DNA of 52,218 bases from an uncultured Acidimicrobiales bacterium (GTDB taxonomy: Bacteria > Actinomycetota > Acidimicrobiia > Acidimicrobiales > AC-14): assembly GCA_902805665.1 (NCBI GenBank), contig CADCTB010000152.1, forward strand, positions 1 through 52,218, given 5' to 3'. The notes under the pieces were generated by a model. It ran no database searches, was not told the origin of the DNA, and worked only from the letters and a program-made list of their open reading frames with translations. Every line of letters begins with the position of its first letter. The stretch's first letter is position 1. Of the stretch, positions 23,190-31,387 are shown one piece after another. A program made the position numbers and the translations under genes.

Positions 23190-24197
23190 TTACGCGGCCC
23201 GCCGCTGGGGAAGGCGGACGGCGGCGGTGCCCGCGCCGACGACGAGGGCGAGGGCCACCAGTCCCCACAGTCCGGGCGAAGGGCGGGGGCCGGACGCGGT
23301 GACCACCCGGGCCGGCCGGCGAGCCGCGGCAGGCTCGGCCGCCACGGCCACCTCAGTCGCCACGACGGGCATTGGGGGCGCAGACGGGGGCTGGTAGTCG
23401 TCAGGGGGCATCACCCGAACGCCGTCGCCCGCCGGCGCGAGCCGCCAGTCGCCGGTGCCTGAGGCGGCCAGCTCCCTGCCCGTGCCGTCGACCACCCGGA
23501 AGGCGCCCCCGGAGGAGACGCGGACGCTGGCTGCGCTCATGACCAGCGCCACCTTGATCGTGCCCGGGAGCCGCCCACGAGCCGGAGTCGGGCGCAACCC
23601 GTAATACGACTCGAGGATCTCGCCTGCGGACCGGCCCTCGTTGGCCATGGCGAGAGCGCCGTTCTGGCTCATGGCCAGCGGCCCGTTGGCCGTCGAGGAG
23701 TAGCTGGCCATGATGGGGCTGCCTCCGGACAGGAGGGCCCGCCCGGCCGTGGCCTCTACCGCCGGCAGCCAGCCGTACCCCTGGGCCCTGCGTTCGGCAT
23801 CGAGCCCGCGGTAGACCTGGCAGGTGGGGGTGGCGCAGATGTCGGCGCCCACCGCCCGCCAACGGGCCTCCTTGCTCATGACCTTGTGCGCCGCATAGGT
23901 CCGGGCCGCGATGGCCTGGGCCTGCAGGGCGGCCGCCGGCCAGCTGGGAGGCACCTCGTCGATGCCCCGGACGTAGTCCTCGAGGGGGAGCTCGTTGACC
24001 ACCGCCACCCCGCCGCCGTTGCGGCGCACCTCGATGGTCCCCCGGAAGGTGCCGGTGCCGGCCACGGTGAGGCCGGCCGAGCCGGACAGGGGTTCCAAGC
24101 GCACCACTCCGGCTGTCCACGCTTGGCCGGCGGTGCCGTCGTCGATGCCCCATGCCATCCCGGGACTGACGGCGACGACTGTTGCGGACAGGGCCAT
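23190..24197 (-). CDS. SpoIID/LytB domain protein
   Basis: About 335 aa from ATG 24197. The SpoIID domain spans roughly residues 30-230: GTIEVRRNGGGVAVVNELPLEDYVRGIDEVPPSWPAAALQAQAIAARTYAAHK, then CQVYRGLDAERRAQGYGWLPAVEATAGRALLSGGSPIMASYSSTANG. SpoIID proteins are lytic transglycosylases acting on peptidoglycan stem-less strands; the Glu in LPLEDYVRGIDEVP is the catalytic candidate. A C-terminal transmembrane helix (LWGLVALALVVGAGTAAV) follows a Pro/Ala linker. The N-terminal hydrophobic segment is short from this ATG, so a longer non-ATG start may exist. The organism need not sporulate, since LytB homologues are common. Confidence 0.85.
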   Translation of the reverse strand: MALSATVVAVSPGMAWGIDDGTAGQAWTAGVVRLEPLSGSAGLTVAGTGTFRGTIEVRRNGGGVAVVNELPLEDYVRGIDEVPPSWPAAALQAQAIAARTYAAHKVMSKEARWRAVGADICATPTCQVYRGLDAERRAQGYGWLPAVEATAGRALLSGGSPIMASYSSTANGPLAMSQNGALAMANEGRSAGEILESYYGLRPTPARGRLPGTIKVALVMSAASVRVSSGGAFRVVDGTGRELAASGTGDWRLAPAGDGVRVMPPDDYQPPSAPPMPVVATEVAVAAEPAAARRPARVVTASGPRPSPGLWGLVALALVVGAGTAAVRLPQRRAA

Positions 24198-24304
24198 GAG
24201 CCGGAACGTGCGCGACGGAACGCGTGAGCAGGCGAGAATGTGATCCCCCAGAGATCGGTGGCTACGGTCCGAGGCAAGGTAGTCGACTCTGACACCTATT
24301 TCCA

Positions 24305-24316
24305 CTATTCGAATAG
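24305..24316. promoter_or_regulatory. Palindrome CTATTCGAATAG near DUF5995 start
   Basis: A perfect 12-bp AT-rich dyad in the divergent SpoIID/DUF5995 intergenic region, 8 nt before the GTG start at 24325. Its placement suits an operator or part of a promoter. Confidence 0.35.
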
Positions 24317-24324
24317 ATGCGGTC

Positions 24325-25068
24325 GTGCACCAGCTCGACGACGCAGTGGCCGCCGCCCGCGCCCGAGGGGACCGGCTCGGGTGGTTCGCAGCGATGTACC
24401 GCCAGACCACCCGGACGGTGCGAGCCCAGGTGGCGGCCGGGCTCTTCGACGATCCGGAGCGGATGGGCCGGTTCGTCGCCCTGTTCGCCGGCCGCTACCT
24501 CGGCCCGCTCGAAGCCTGGGGCAACCACCAGCCAGTGCCCCGTAGCTGGCGGGCGGCCTTCGAGGCGGCCGCTTCGGGGGACACGATCGTCCTCCAGCAT
24601 CTGCTGCTCGGGATCAACGCCCACGTCAACCTCGACCTCGCCGTGGTGGCCGCCGAGCTCTGCCCCGGCCAGGAGATCCACGCCCTGCACGACGACTTCA
24701 TGCGGGTGAACGCCATCCTCGGTGCGCTCCTGCCCAGGGTGCGGGCCTGCATCGGCCGGTTCTCTCCGCTCCTGGACGTCATCGACCGGGTCGGGGGCGC
24801 CGACGACGACGAAGTCCTGAACTTCAGCATCCGGGTAGCCCGCGACGAGGCGTGGGGCCAGGCGGTGATGCTGGCGTCGACCGTCGACCACGCCCTCCGC
24901 GCCGAGCTCGTCGATTCCCTCGACCGGCGGGTCGCCGTCCTGGCCAAGGTCGTGGCCCACCCGGGCGGCCTGCTGCAACGGGCGGTCGACCTGGTGGCGG
25001 CCACCGAGTCCGACGATGTGGCCAAGGTGATCGACGCATTGGGCAACGTAGTGCTGGAGTCGCCGTAA
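24325..25068 (+). CDS. DUF5995 family protein
   Basis: A 247-aa helical protein with the DUF5995 hallmarks FAAMYRQTTRTVRAQVAAGLFDDPERMGRFVALFAGRYLGPLEAW and LLLGINAHVNLDLAVVAAEL, then HALHDDFMRVNAIL. The conserved His and Asp residues (INAHVNLDL, HDDF) suggest a metal-binding hydrolase-like site, but no activity is known to me. GTG start; no signal peptide. The stop is 10 bp before putA, so the two may be co-transcribed. Confidence 0.82.
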   Translation: MHQLDDAVAAARARGDRLGWFAAMYRQTTRTVRAQVAAGLFDDPERMGRFVALFAGRYLGPLEAWGNHQPVPRSWRAAFEAAASGDTIVLQHLLLGINAHVNLDLAVVAAELCPGQEIHALHDDFMRVNAILGALLPRVRACIGRFSPLLDVIDRVGGADDDEVLNFSIRVARDEAWGQAVMLASTVDHALRAELVDSLDRRVAVLAKVVAHPGGLLQRAVDLVAATESDDVAKVIDALGNVVLESP

Positions 25069-25078
25069 CGTCGGAGGT

Positions 25079-28060
25079 ATGGCGACCCCGATCGACAAGG
25101 CCACGACCGCCCTCGCCCGGCACCTGGCGGAGCTCGGTGGGGAGGAGCGGTCCGGCATCGTCTCGTCCTCGTGGTGGAACGAGCGGATGCTCGAGTGGGC
25201 CATGTCGCACCCGTCGTTCAAGACGCAGCTGTTCCGCTTCGTCGACGTCTTTCCGGCCACGACCGGCGACGACGACGTCGTCCGCCACCTCGACGAGTAC
25301 CTGCACGGCGGGACCGACGTCCCCCGGTTCCTCGACCTCGGCCTCGACGTGGCCGAGCACGTGCCCCTCGGCAAGGCGGCGGCGGCCACCCTGGCCCGGC
25401 GCAGCATCTCCCGGGTGGCTGAGCAGTTCATCGTCGGACAGACCCCGGGCGAGGCGGTGCCCGGGCTCTCGCGGCTGTGGGCGAACGGCAGCGCGTCCAC
25501 GGTCGACCTCCTGGGCGAGAAGACCCTCACCGAGGTCGACGCCGACCGCTATGCGGCCCGGGTGGGCGAGCTCCTCCGGACGCTGGTGGCCGCCGCCCCC
25601 CGGTGGGCGCCCGATCCCCGTCTCGAGAGCGACGACCTCGGGCCGCTGCCCAGGGTCAACATCAGCGTCAAGCCGACGGCCCTGGCCACCCGTTACAGCC
25701 CCCTCACCCGGGCCGACGGGCTCGAGGGGGCGAAGGCCCGGCTCCGCCCGCTGCTGGCGGAGGCGGCGGCCGCCGGCGCCTACATCCACTTCGACGCCGA
25801 GCACTACGACGTCAAGGACCTCACTCTGCAGCTCTTCCGGGAGCTGCTCGACGAGCCCGAGCTGGCCGGCCTCCACGCCGGCGTGGTCATCCAGGCCTAC
25901 CTGAAGGACTCCCGTGACGACCTGGCCGACCTCATCGCCTGGGGGTCGGGGCGGGCCCAGCCGATCACCGTCCGCCTGGTCAAGGGGGCGTACTGGGACA
26001 CCGAGACCGTGCTCTCCGAGGCCGAGGGCTGGCCGGTGCCGGTGTTCTCCGACAAGGTGGAGACCGACGCCAACTACGAGCGCTGCACCCGGCTGCTGCA
26101 CGAGAGCCACGGCGCGGTCCGGGCCGCGTTCGGCACCCACAACCTGCGCTCCCTGGCCTATGCGGTCGAGTGCGCCCGGGCGGCGGGCATCCCCGACAAC
26201 GGCTACGAGATCCAGCTGCTGTACGGGATGGCCGAGCCCCTGCACGCCGCGGTGCGCAAGATGGGCCTGCGGTTGCGGGTCTACGCGCCGGTGGGCGAGC
26301 TGGTTCCCGGCATGGCGTACTTGGTGCGGCGGCTGCTCGAGAACACCGCGAACGAGAGCTTCGTCCGCCGCCGGTTCGTGGAGGGCCAGGACCTCGAGGC
26401 CCTGCTGGCCCCGCCCAAGGTGGACCACATCCCCGAGCGGGACGATCGGGCCCACCGGACCGCCACCGACCCCGCAGCCCCGGGGGAGTACGACCCCGAG
26501 CCGGTGGGGGAGTGGCGGCGGGCAACCGTCCGGGCAGCCATGGCTGCCGCGGTTGCGAGTGCCGGTGACCGGCACGACGTGATGGCGGTGCCGGCGGTCA
26601 TCGGCGGCCGTCCCGTGGCCACCGCAGGCGAGATCGAGTCTTACGACCCGGCCTGCCCGTCGACCACGTTGGCCCGCTCCGCCCGGTGCGGACCGGCCGA
26701 GGCCGAGGAGGCGCTCGAGGCGGCCCGCAAGGCGTGGCCGGCGTGGCGCCGGATGTCCGCCCGCCAGCGGGCCACGGTGCTGTTCCGGGCGGCCGAGTGG
26801 ATGCGCCGGCGCCGCAACGAGCTGGCTGCGCTCGAGGTGTTCGAGGCCGGCAAGCCGTGGCGGGACGCGGATGCCGACGTGTGCGAGGCCATCGACTTCT
26901 GTGAGTTCTACGGGCGGGAGGCCATCCGGCTCGACTCCGGCGCCCCGGTGCAGTCGCCGCCGGGCGAGCACAACGACCTCCGGTACCAGGCCCGGGGGAT
27001 CGGCGTGGTGATCGCCCCGTGGAACTTCCCCCTGGCCATCCCCACGGGCATGGTCGTCGCCGCCCTGGTCACCGGGAACGCAGTGCTGTTCAAGCCGGCC
27101 GAGCAGACGCCGGCCGTCGCCTCCAAGTTGATCGAGGCGCTCACCGCCGGTGGGCTTCCGGACGGGGTGCTCGCCTTCCTGCCCGGGCTGGGCGACGAGG
27201 TGGGCGCGTACCTGGTGCAGCACCCCGACGTCTCCTTCGTGGTCTTCACCGGCTCCAAGCCCGTGGGCCTGGGCATCGTCGACGCCGCGGCCAAGGTGCG
27301 CAACGGGCAGCGCCACGTCAAGCGGGTGATCGCCGAGATGGGCGGCAAGAACCCGCTGATCGTCGACGCCGACGCCGACCTCGACCAGGCCGTGCCCATC
27401 GCGGTCGCCTCCGCCTTCGGGTACTCCGGCCAGAAGTGCTCGGCCTGCTCCCGGCTGATCGTCCTCGACGAGGTCTACGACCAGCTGGTCGAACGCCTGG
27501 TGGGGGCGACCCGGCTGCTCCGCGTCGGCCACCCCCGAGAGATGAGCGTCGACATCGGGCCGCTCATCGACGCGGAGGCCCACGAGCGGGTGCGCTCCTA
27601 CGTGGACCTCGCTCCGGAGGAGGGCGAGGTGGTCCTTGCCGTGGACGACATCCCTGAGACGGGCTACTTCGTGGGCCCCACGATCGTCTCCGAGGTGCGG
27701 GCCGGCGGGCGACTGGCGAGCGAGGAGATCTTCGGCCCGGTCCTCAGCGTGTTCCGTGCCGGCTCCTTCGACGAGGCCCTGGCCATGGCCAACGACACGG
27801 AGTTCGCCCTGACCGCGGGGCTCGTCTCCCGGTCGCCGGTCCACATCCGCCACGCCGCGGACGAGTTGCGGGCCGGCAACGTCTACATCAACCGGTCCAT
27901 CACCGGCGCGGTGGTCGGTCGCCAGCCCTTCGGCGGCTACGGGATGTCTGGGGTCGGGTCCAAAGCCGGCGGGCCCGACTACCTCCTGCAGTTCCTCGAG
28001 CCCCGCACCGTGAGCGAGAACACGCTGCGCCAGGGCTTCGCGCCCGTCGAGTCGCGGTAG
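25079..28060 (+). CDS. putA: Bifunctional proline dehydrogenase / L-glutamate gamma-semialdehyde dehydrogenase
   Basis: A 993-aa enzyme converting proline to glutamate in two steps. Residues ~130-430 form the FAD-binding proline dehydrogenase barrel (NISVKPTALATRY, ITVRLVKGAYWDTE, GYEIQLLYGMAE). Residues ~500-985 form the aldehyde dehydrogenase, with GIGVVIAPWNFPLAIPTGM, the Glu in IAEMGGKNPL, the catalytic Cys in GYSGQKCSACSR, and EEIFGPVLSVF. There is no N-terminal DNA-binding RHH domain, so it should not autoregulate as in E. coli. At about 990 aa it matches the minimal bifunctional PutA group. ATG at 25079 follows GGAGG closely. Confidence 0.97.
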   Translation: MATPIDKATTALARHLAELGGEERSGIVSSSWWNERMLEWAMSHPSFKTQLFRFVDVFPATTGDDDVVRHLDEYLHGGTDVPRFLDLGLDVAEHVPLGKAAAATLARRSISRVAEQFIVGQTPGEAVPGLSRLWANGSASTVDLLGEKTLTEVDADRYAARVGELLRTLVAAAPRWAPDPRLESDDLGPLPRVNISVKPTALATRYSPLTRADGLEGAKARLRPLLAEAAAAGAYIHFDAEHYDVKDLTLQLFRELLDEPELAGLHAGVVIQAYLKDSRDDLADLIAWGSGRAQPITVRLVKGAYWDTETVLSEAEGWPVPVFSDKVETDANYERCTRLLHESHGAVRAAFGTHNLRSLAYAVECARAAGIPDNGYEIQLLYGMAEPLHAAVRKMGLRLRVYAPVGELVPGMAYLVRRLLENTANESFVRRRFVEGQDLEALLAPPKVDHIPERDDRAHRTATDPAAPGEYDPEPVGEWRRATVRAAMAAAVASAGDRHDVMAVPAVIGGRPVATAGEIESYDPACPSTTLARSARCGPAEAEEALEAARKAWPAWRRMSARQRATVLFRAAEWMRRRRNELAALEVFEAGKPWRDADADVCEAIDFCEFYGREAIRLDSGAPVQSPPGEHNDLRYQARGIGVVIAPWNFPLAIPTGMVVAALVTGNAVLFKPAEQTPAVASKLIEALTAGGLPDGVLAFLPGLGDEVGAYLVQHPDVSFVVFTGSKPVGLGIVDAAAKVRNGQRHVKRVIAEMGGKNPLIVDADADLDQAVPIAVASAFGYSGQKCSACSRLIVLDEVYDQLVERLVGATRLLRVGHPREMSVDIGPLIDAEAHERVRSYVDLAPEEGEVVLAVDDIPETGYFVGPTIVSEVRAGGRLASEEIFGPVLSVFRAGSFDEALAMANDTEFALTAGLVSRSPVHIRHAADELRAGNVYINRSITGAVVGRQPFGGYGMSGVGSKAGGPDYLLQFLEPRTVSENTLRQGFAPVESR

Positions 28061-28072
28061 TCTCCTGGCCGA

Positions 28073-28145
28073 GGGCCGTTAGCTCAGTTGGCAGAGCACC
28101 TGCATGACGCGCAGGGGGTCAGGGGTTCAAATCCCTTACGGCCCA
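28073..28145 (+). tRNA. tRNA-Val (GAC)
   Basis: Acceptor GGGCCGT/ACGGCCC, D arm GCTC-AGTTGGCA-GAGC, anticodon arm CCTGC-ATGACGC-GCAGG (anticodon GAC after U33), T arm AGGGG-TTCAAAT-CCCTT, discriminator A. CCA is not encoded. It begins 12 bp after the putA stop. Confidence 0.95.
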
Positions 28146-28290
28146 CCCTCAGCATCGCAGTCCGAGGACGTGGCCCGGGGCTCGGGCGGTCGTCCTTGCG
28201 GTGTTCCGTTGGAGGCGGGCGACCGGTCCGTCCGCTCGACGCCTCGAGTCTCGAGCAGTCCGCGTCCTCAGCGAGCGCCCGCTCACCTGT

Positions 28291-28479
28291 TCAGTGCGGC
28301 GGGCTGTCCGTGCCCCCGTCGGCCCAGGCGTAGCCGGTCCAGTAGCGGAGTGGCTCCGAGCCGGCGGGATCGCCGTACCAACCACGGGGCGGAAGCTCCG
28401 GCGGTGGGAAGTCGTCGACGATGGAGCGGGCCCGTTCGACGATGACCGGCGCCAACGGCCGGAAGTCGAAGTCGATCAT
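28291..28479 (-). CDS. Small DUF2510-like protein (62 aa)
   Basis: MIDFDFRPLAPVIVERARSIVDDFPPPELPPRGWYGDPAGSEPLRYWTGYAWADGG. The GWYGDPAGS...RYWTGYAWAD half matches the short DUF2510 module (GWYxDPxGxxxxRYWDGxxWT), which normally precedes membrane segments in actinobacterial proteins; here it ends the protein. ATG at 28479, no strong ribosome-binding site. It is complete and uninterrupted. Function unknown. Confidence 0.7.
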   Translation of the reverse strand: MIDFDFRPLAPVIVERARSIVDDFPPPELPPRGWYGDPAGSEPLRYWTGYAWADGGTDSPPH

Positions 28480-28560
28480 GCCCGTAGCTATCGACCGCGG
28501 GAACGCCCCACTTGAGACGCCCGACGAACGGGCTGGCAGATTCCTGGCGAGAGGGGCTGG

Positions 28561-28659
28561 CTACTTACCCTTGCCCATGGACACGGCCACGACGACGCCC
28601 ACCAGCAGGATGGCGAAGATGACCAGGGCGACTATCCCGTCTGAAACTTCCGCAAGCAT
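28561..28659 (-). CDS. Single-pass membrane microprotein (32 aa)
   Basis: Not in the track because of its size. It reads MLAEVSDGIVALVIFAILLVGVVVAVSMGKGK-stop: a short polar N-terminus, a ~20-residue hydrophobic helix and a Lys/Gly tail that predicts a cytoplasmic C-terminus. A good promoter ends 7 nt before the ATG, so it is likely read from a leaderless mRNA. This resembles regulatory transmembrane microproteins in general form only. No partner is evident, though the DUF2510-like gene lies 81 bp downstream on the same strand. Confidence 0.62.
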   Translation of the reverse strand: MLAEVSDGIVALVIFAILLVGVVVAVSMGKGK

Positions 28660-28666
28660 GGCGGGG

Positions 28667-28694
28667 AGCATATCGAACTGGTCTCCGCCGTCAA
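28667..28694 (-). promoter_or_regulatory. Sigma-70-type promoter for membrane microprotein
   Basis: Reading the minus strand: TTGACG (28694-28689), 16-nt spacer, TATGCT (28672-28667), then 7 nt to the ATG at 28659. Near-consensus elements rise out of a GC-rich background. The expected start point coincides with the ATG. Confidence 0.65.
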
Positions 28695-28724
28695 GGGTTC
28701 GTCAAGAGACGTCGGCGGCGATGT

Positions 28725-30044
28725 TCAGCGGCGTCGACGCCGGCCCGCCCCGCCGCCCATGCGGCGGGCGATGGTATGGGTGGCTTGGACTGCGGTGCTC
28801 TCGGTGCCGGTGGCCGCCTCGTCGAGCGGGCCCCACACGTCGGCGGCCAGTGTGCGCAGCCGCACGTCGTTCGAGAACGCTTCGACGAGGGGCTGGCGGA
28901 TGCCCAGTCGCTTGCGCAGCTTCTCGGCCTCCGCGACCTGGTCCCACAGGAGCAGGCTGACGGCCACGCCCGTCTCGCCGGCGCGGGCGGTGCGGCCGGA
29001 ACGGTGGAGGTAGGCCTTGTGGTCCTCGGGCGGGTCGTAGTGGACGACCACGTCGACGCCGTCGATGTCGAGGCCACGGGCGGCCACGTCGGTGGCGACC
29101 AGGATGCCCACGTCGCCGGCGATGAACTTCTGCAGGGCCCGCTGGCGGGCGCTCTGGGTCAGGTCGCCGTGCAGCACCTCGGCCTTGACCCCTTCCTTGC
29201 GCATCTGGAGCACCAGCCGGTCGGCGCCCCGCTTGGTGCGGACGAACACCAAGGTGCGGAACACGCCCTGGGCGATGGCGGAGGCCACCTTGACCTTGTC
29301 CATCTGGTGGACCTTGAGGAAGCGGTGCTCCATGCTCTCGACCGTCGGGGCCTCGGACATGACCTCGTGGCGGGCCGGGTTCCGGACGTAGGTCTGGACC
29401 AGGTGGTCGACGTCGCGGTCGAGCGTGGCCGAGAACAGCAGGGTCTGGTGCGACTCGGGAAGCCGGCGCAGCACCCACTCGACCTGGGGGAGGAAGCCCA
29501 TGTCGACCATGCGGTCGGCCTCGTCGAGGACGAGCATCTCCACGTCGGACATCGAGATGTCGCCCCGGTCACCGAGGTCGATCAGCCGGCCGGGGGTGGC
29601 CACGACGATCTCCACGCCGCGCTTCAGGGCCTTCACCTGGCGGTCCATGGGGGCGCCGCCGTAGACGGCGCTGAGGCTCAGGCCACGTGAGGCGGCAAGG
29701 GGGGTGAGCACCTCCTGGACCTGATGGGCCAGCTCACGGGTGGGGACGAGGATGAGGGCCTTGGGCCGGTGGGGCTTGGCCTCGGTGGTGCGCATGATGA
29801 CCGGGAGCCCGAAAGCCAGGGTCTTGCCCGAGCCGGTCTCGGCCTTGCCGCAGACGTCGCGCCCGGCAAGGGCGTCGGGAATGGTCAGGCTCTGGATAGG
29901 GAAGGGCGACGTGATGCCGGCGGCGGCCAGGGCGGCCGAGAGATCGGGCGCCACGCCGAGCGCGGCGAAGGATTTGGTTGCGATGATGTGCTCCTGAGTT
30001 CTCGAAGGTGGCGGGCCGAACCCGCCAACTCGTCGCCCGGGCAT
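28725..30044 (-). CDS. DEAD-box RNA helicase (RhlE/CsdA-like)
   Basis: A 439-aa helicase with Q motif (FPIQSLTIPDAL), motif I AETGSGKT, Ia PTRELAHQV, motif II VLDEADRMVDMGF, motif III SATLD, and C-terminal motifs including VATDVAARGLDIDGVD and HRSGRTARAG. A short Arg-rich tail (GGGAGRRRRR) could bind RNA. It should unwind or remodel RNA in ribosome assembly or cold adaptation. ATG 30044 is the canonical start. However, a Shine-Dalgarno CAGGAG lies inside the ORF, 6 nt before an ATC at 29984 that begins the conserved IATKSFAALGV, so translation may start there. A TATGCT box at 30116-30121 (minus) could be its promoter. Confidence 0.93.
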   Translation of the reverse strand: MPGRRVGGFGPPPSRTQEHIIATKSFAALGVAPDLSAALAAAGITSPFPIQSLTIPDALAGRDVCGKAETGSGKTLAFGLPVIMRTTEAKPHRPKALILVPTRELAHQVQEVLTPLAASRGLSLSAVYGGAPMDRQVKALKRGVEIVVATPGRLIDLGDRGDISMSDVEMLVLDEADRMVDMGFLPQVEWVLRRLPESHQTLLFSATLDRDVDHLVQTYVRNPARHEVMSEAPTVESMEHRFLKVHQMDKVKVASAIAQGVFRTLVFVRTKRGADRLVLQMRKEGVKAEVLHGDLTQSARQRALQKFIAGDVGILVATDVAARGLDIDGVDVVVHYDPPEDHKAYLHRSGRTARAGETGVAVSLLLWDQVAEAEKLRKRLGIRQPLVEAFSNDVRLRTLAADVWGPLDEAATGTESTAVQATHTIARRMGGGAGRRRRR

Positions 30045-30157
30045 CTGTGAACCCGGTGCTCAGGAGGAAGGAAAGGCCCCGACTCGAGGTGCCCAATGCA
30101 CCCCGTCGCGCTTCCAGCATACCTGAGCAGGTGTTCCGAGCGGGTAACCGGCCATGC

Positions 30158-30181
30158 GTCTGGGTACGTACCGCTCCAGAC
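30158..30181. promoter_or_regulatory. Nested dyads upstream of DUF6458 gene
   Basis: GTCTGG and CCAGAC flank a perfect GGTACGTACC palindrome (30163-30172) in the divergent helicase/DUF6458 intergenic region, 24 bp before the DUF6458 ATG. The position suits an operator or a 5'-UTR structure. Confidence 0.35.
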
Positions 30182-30204
30182 ACACACGAGTTCGGAGGGA
30201 TTTG

Positions 30205-30486
30205 ATGGGCATCGGCGTCAGCATTTTTCTGATCGCACTCGGCGCGATCCTCGCGTTTGCGGTCAACGTCTCCTCGGGGGGGATCGACCTGAACACGATC
30301 GGCGTGATCCTGATGGTCGTCGGCGTGATCGGCCTGGCCGTGACCATGCTGATCCTGAACGGCGGCGGTGGCGGCTGGTACGGCGGTGGGCGCCGGACGA
30401 CCGTGGTCGAGGACGGCTACGTCGACGAAGTCGATCCCGCACCCGTCAGCCGGCGTCGGGTCACCCGTCGCCGCGACGTCATCTGA
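30205..30486 (+). CDS. DUF6458-type small membrane protein (93 aa)
   Basis: MGIGVSIFLIALGAILAFAV...GVILMVVGVIGLAVTMLIL gives two hydrophobic helices joined by VSSGGIDLNTI, followed by a Gly-rich turn (NGGGGGWYGGG) and an Arg/Asp/Glu-rich tail. This matches the actinobacterial DUF6458 pattern, with the conserved MGIGVSIFLIAxGAILxFAV opening. ATG 30205 is preceded by GGAGGGATTTG. The function of the family is unknown to me. The CooC-like gene follows 76 bp later. Confidence 0.8.
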   Translation: MGIGVSIFLIALGAILAFAVNVSSGGIDLNTIGVILMVVGVIGLAVTMLILNGGGGGWYGGGRRTTVVEDGYVDEVDPAPVSRRRVTRRRDVI

Positions 30487-30562
30487 GAGACGACGTTCGG
30501 GAAGGCGGCGTAACCCTCGCGTTGTTGGCAGACTAGGGGTGCCACCAGGAAAGGGAGATCGC

Positions 30563-31384
30563 ATGAAGATCGGGGTCGTGGGCAAGGGCGGGGTAGGCAA
30601 GACCTCGCTGTCCGGACTGCTGTGCCAGGCCTACGTGGCGCGCGGCAAGAAGGTCCTGGCGGTCGACACCGACTCGAACCCCAATCTGGCCATGAGTCTC
30701 GGGCTCGACGAGAAGACGGCGAACGAAGCCCCGCTGGTCCCCCGCAAGCTGGTGGTCGGCCTGGGCGATGGCACGCTGTCCCCCGGCGCCCTGATCAAGG
30801 AGTACGGCCTCCCCACCCCTTCGGGCGTCACCCTGCTGCACGCCATGCGCGTCGACCAAGCCGGGGCCGGCTGCAGCTGTGCCGACCACTACATGGTCCG
30901 CAGCCTGCTCGGTACGGCCATCGAGGAGGAGGCCGACGTCACCCTCGTCGACATGGAGGCCGGCCTGGAGCACCTCAGCCGCTCCGGCGGCACCCTGGCG
31001 TACGCCGACGTGCTCCTGATGGTCATGGAGCCCACCCACAAGTCGGTCATGACGGCCGGGCGCACCGTCCCCCTCGCCCGTGAGCTCGGCATCCCCCGCA
31101 TCTACGGCGTGGGCAACAAGGCCAAGGGCGAGCGCGACTTCGAGTTGTTCGACCGCCTCTCCGAGGAGTACGGCGTGCCGCTGGCCGCGGTCGTCCCGTG
31201 GGACGCCGACGTGCCGAAGTGCGACCGCCGGGGCGGCCAGCTCTTCGAGGGCGAGGCCCAGCCGGTGCGCGACGCCGTCCAGCGGATCATCGCCGTCATC
31301 GAGTCGGAGGACGAGGAGCGCGAGGCCCTGCTGGCCGAGCGCAAGCGCATCGACGCCCGCATCACCGAGCTGCAGCAGAGTTAG
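30563..31384 (+). CDS. CooC-like ATP-binding maturation factor
   Basis: A 273-aa SIMIBI/MinD-type ATPase with deviant Walker A GKGGVGKTSLSGLL, AVDTDSNPNLAMSLGL, and the GAGCSCADHYMVRSLLG segment whose CxC pair is the metal-bridging dimer motif of CooC/AcsF. It also has VTLVDMEAGLEHLSR (Walker B/switch). CooC proteins insert nickel into carbon monoxide dehydrogenase; no CODH genes are in this window, so the client is unknown. A C-terminal coiled-coil-like tail (EEREALLAERKRIDARITELQQ) is present. ATG 30563 has AAGGGAG. It is followed in the same frame by a cystathionine gamma-synthase-like gene after one TAG. Confidence 0.85.
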   Translation: MKIGVVGKGGVGKTSLSGLLCQAYVARGKKVLAVDTDSNPNLAMSLGLDEKTANEAPLVPRKLVVGLGDGTLSPGALIKEYGLPTPSGVTLLHAMRVDQAGAGCSCADHYMVRSLLGTAIEEEADVTLVDMEAGLEHLSRSGGTLAYADVLLMVMEPTHKSVMTAGRTVPLARELGIPRIYGVGNKAKGERDFELFDRLSEEYGVPLAAVVPWDADVPKCDRRGGQLFEGEAQPVRDAVQRIIAVIESEDEEREALLAERKRIDARITELQQS

Positions 31385-31387
31385 CGC

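Noticed and set aside
24824-27853. 1009-aa minus-strand ORF across putA
   Set aside because: It is the antisense shadow of putA, rich in Gly/Arg/His/Val/Asp as expected from reversed GC-rich codons, while putA has full catalytic motifs.
28148-28290. Possible att site or mobile element 3' of tRNA-Val
   Set aside because: No integrase fragment, direct repeat of the tRNA 3' end or ORF of note; the next gene is an ordinary small DUF2510-like protein.
30331-30540. Upstream extension of the CooC-like ORF to 30368
   Set aside because: It overlaps DUF6458 in another frame and precedes the well-defined MKIGVVGKGGVGKT start with its AAGGGAG site.
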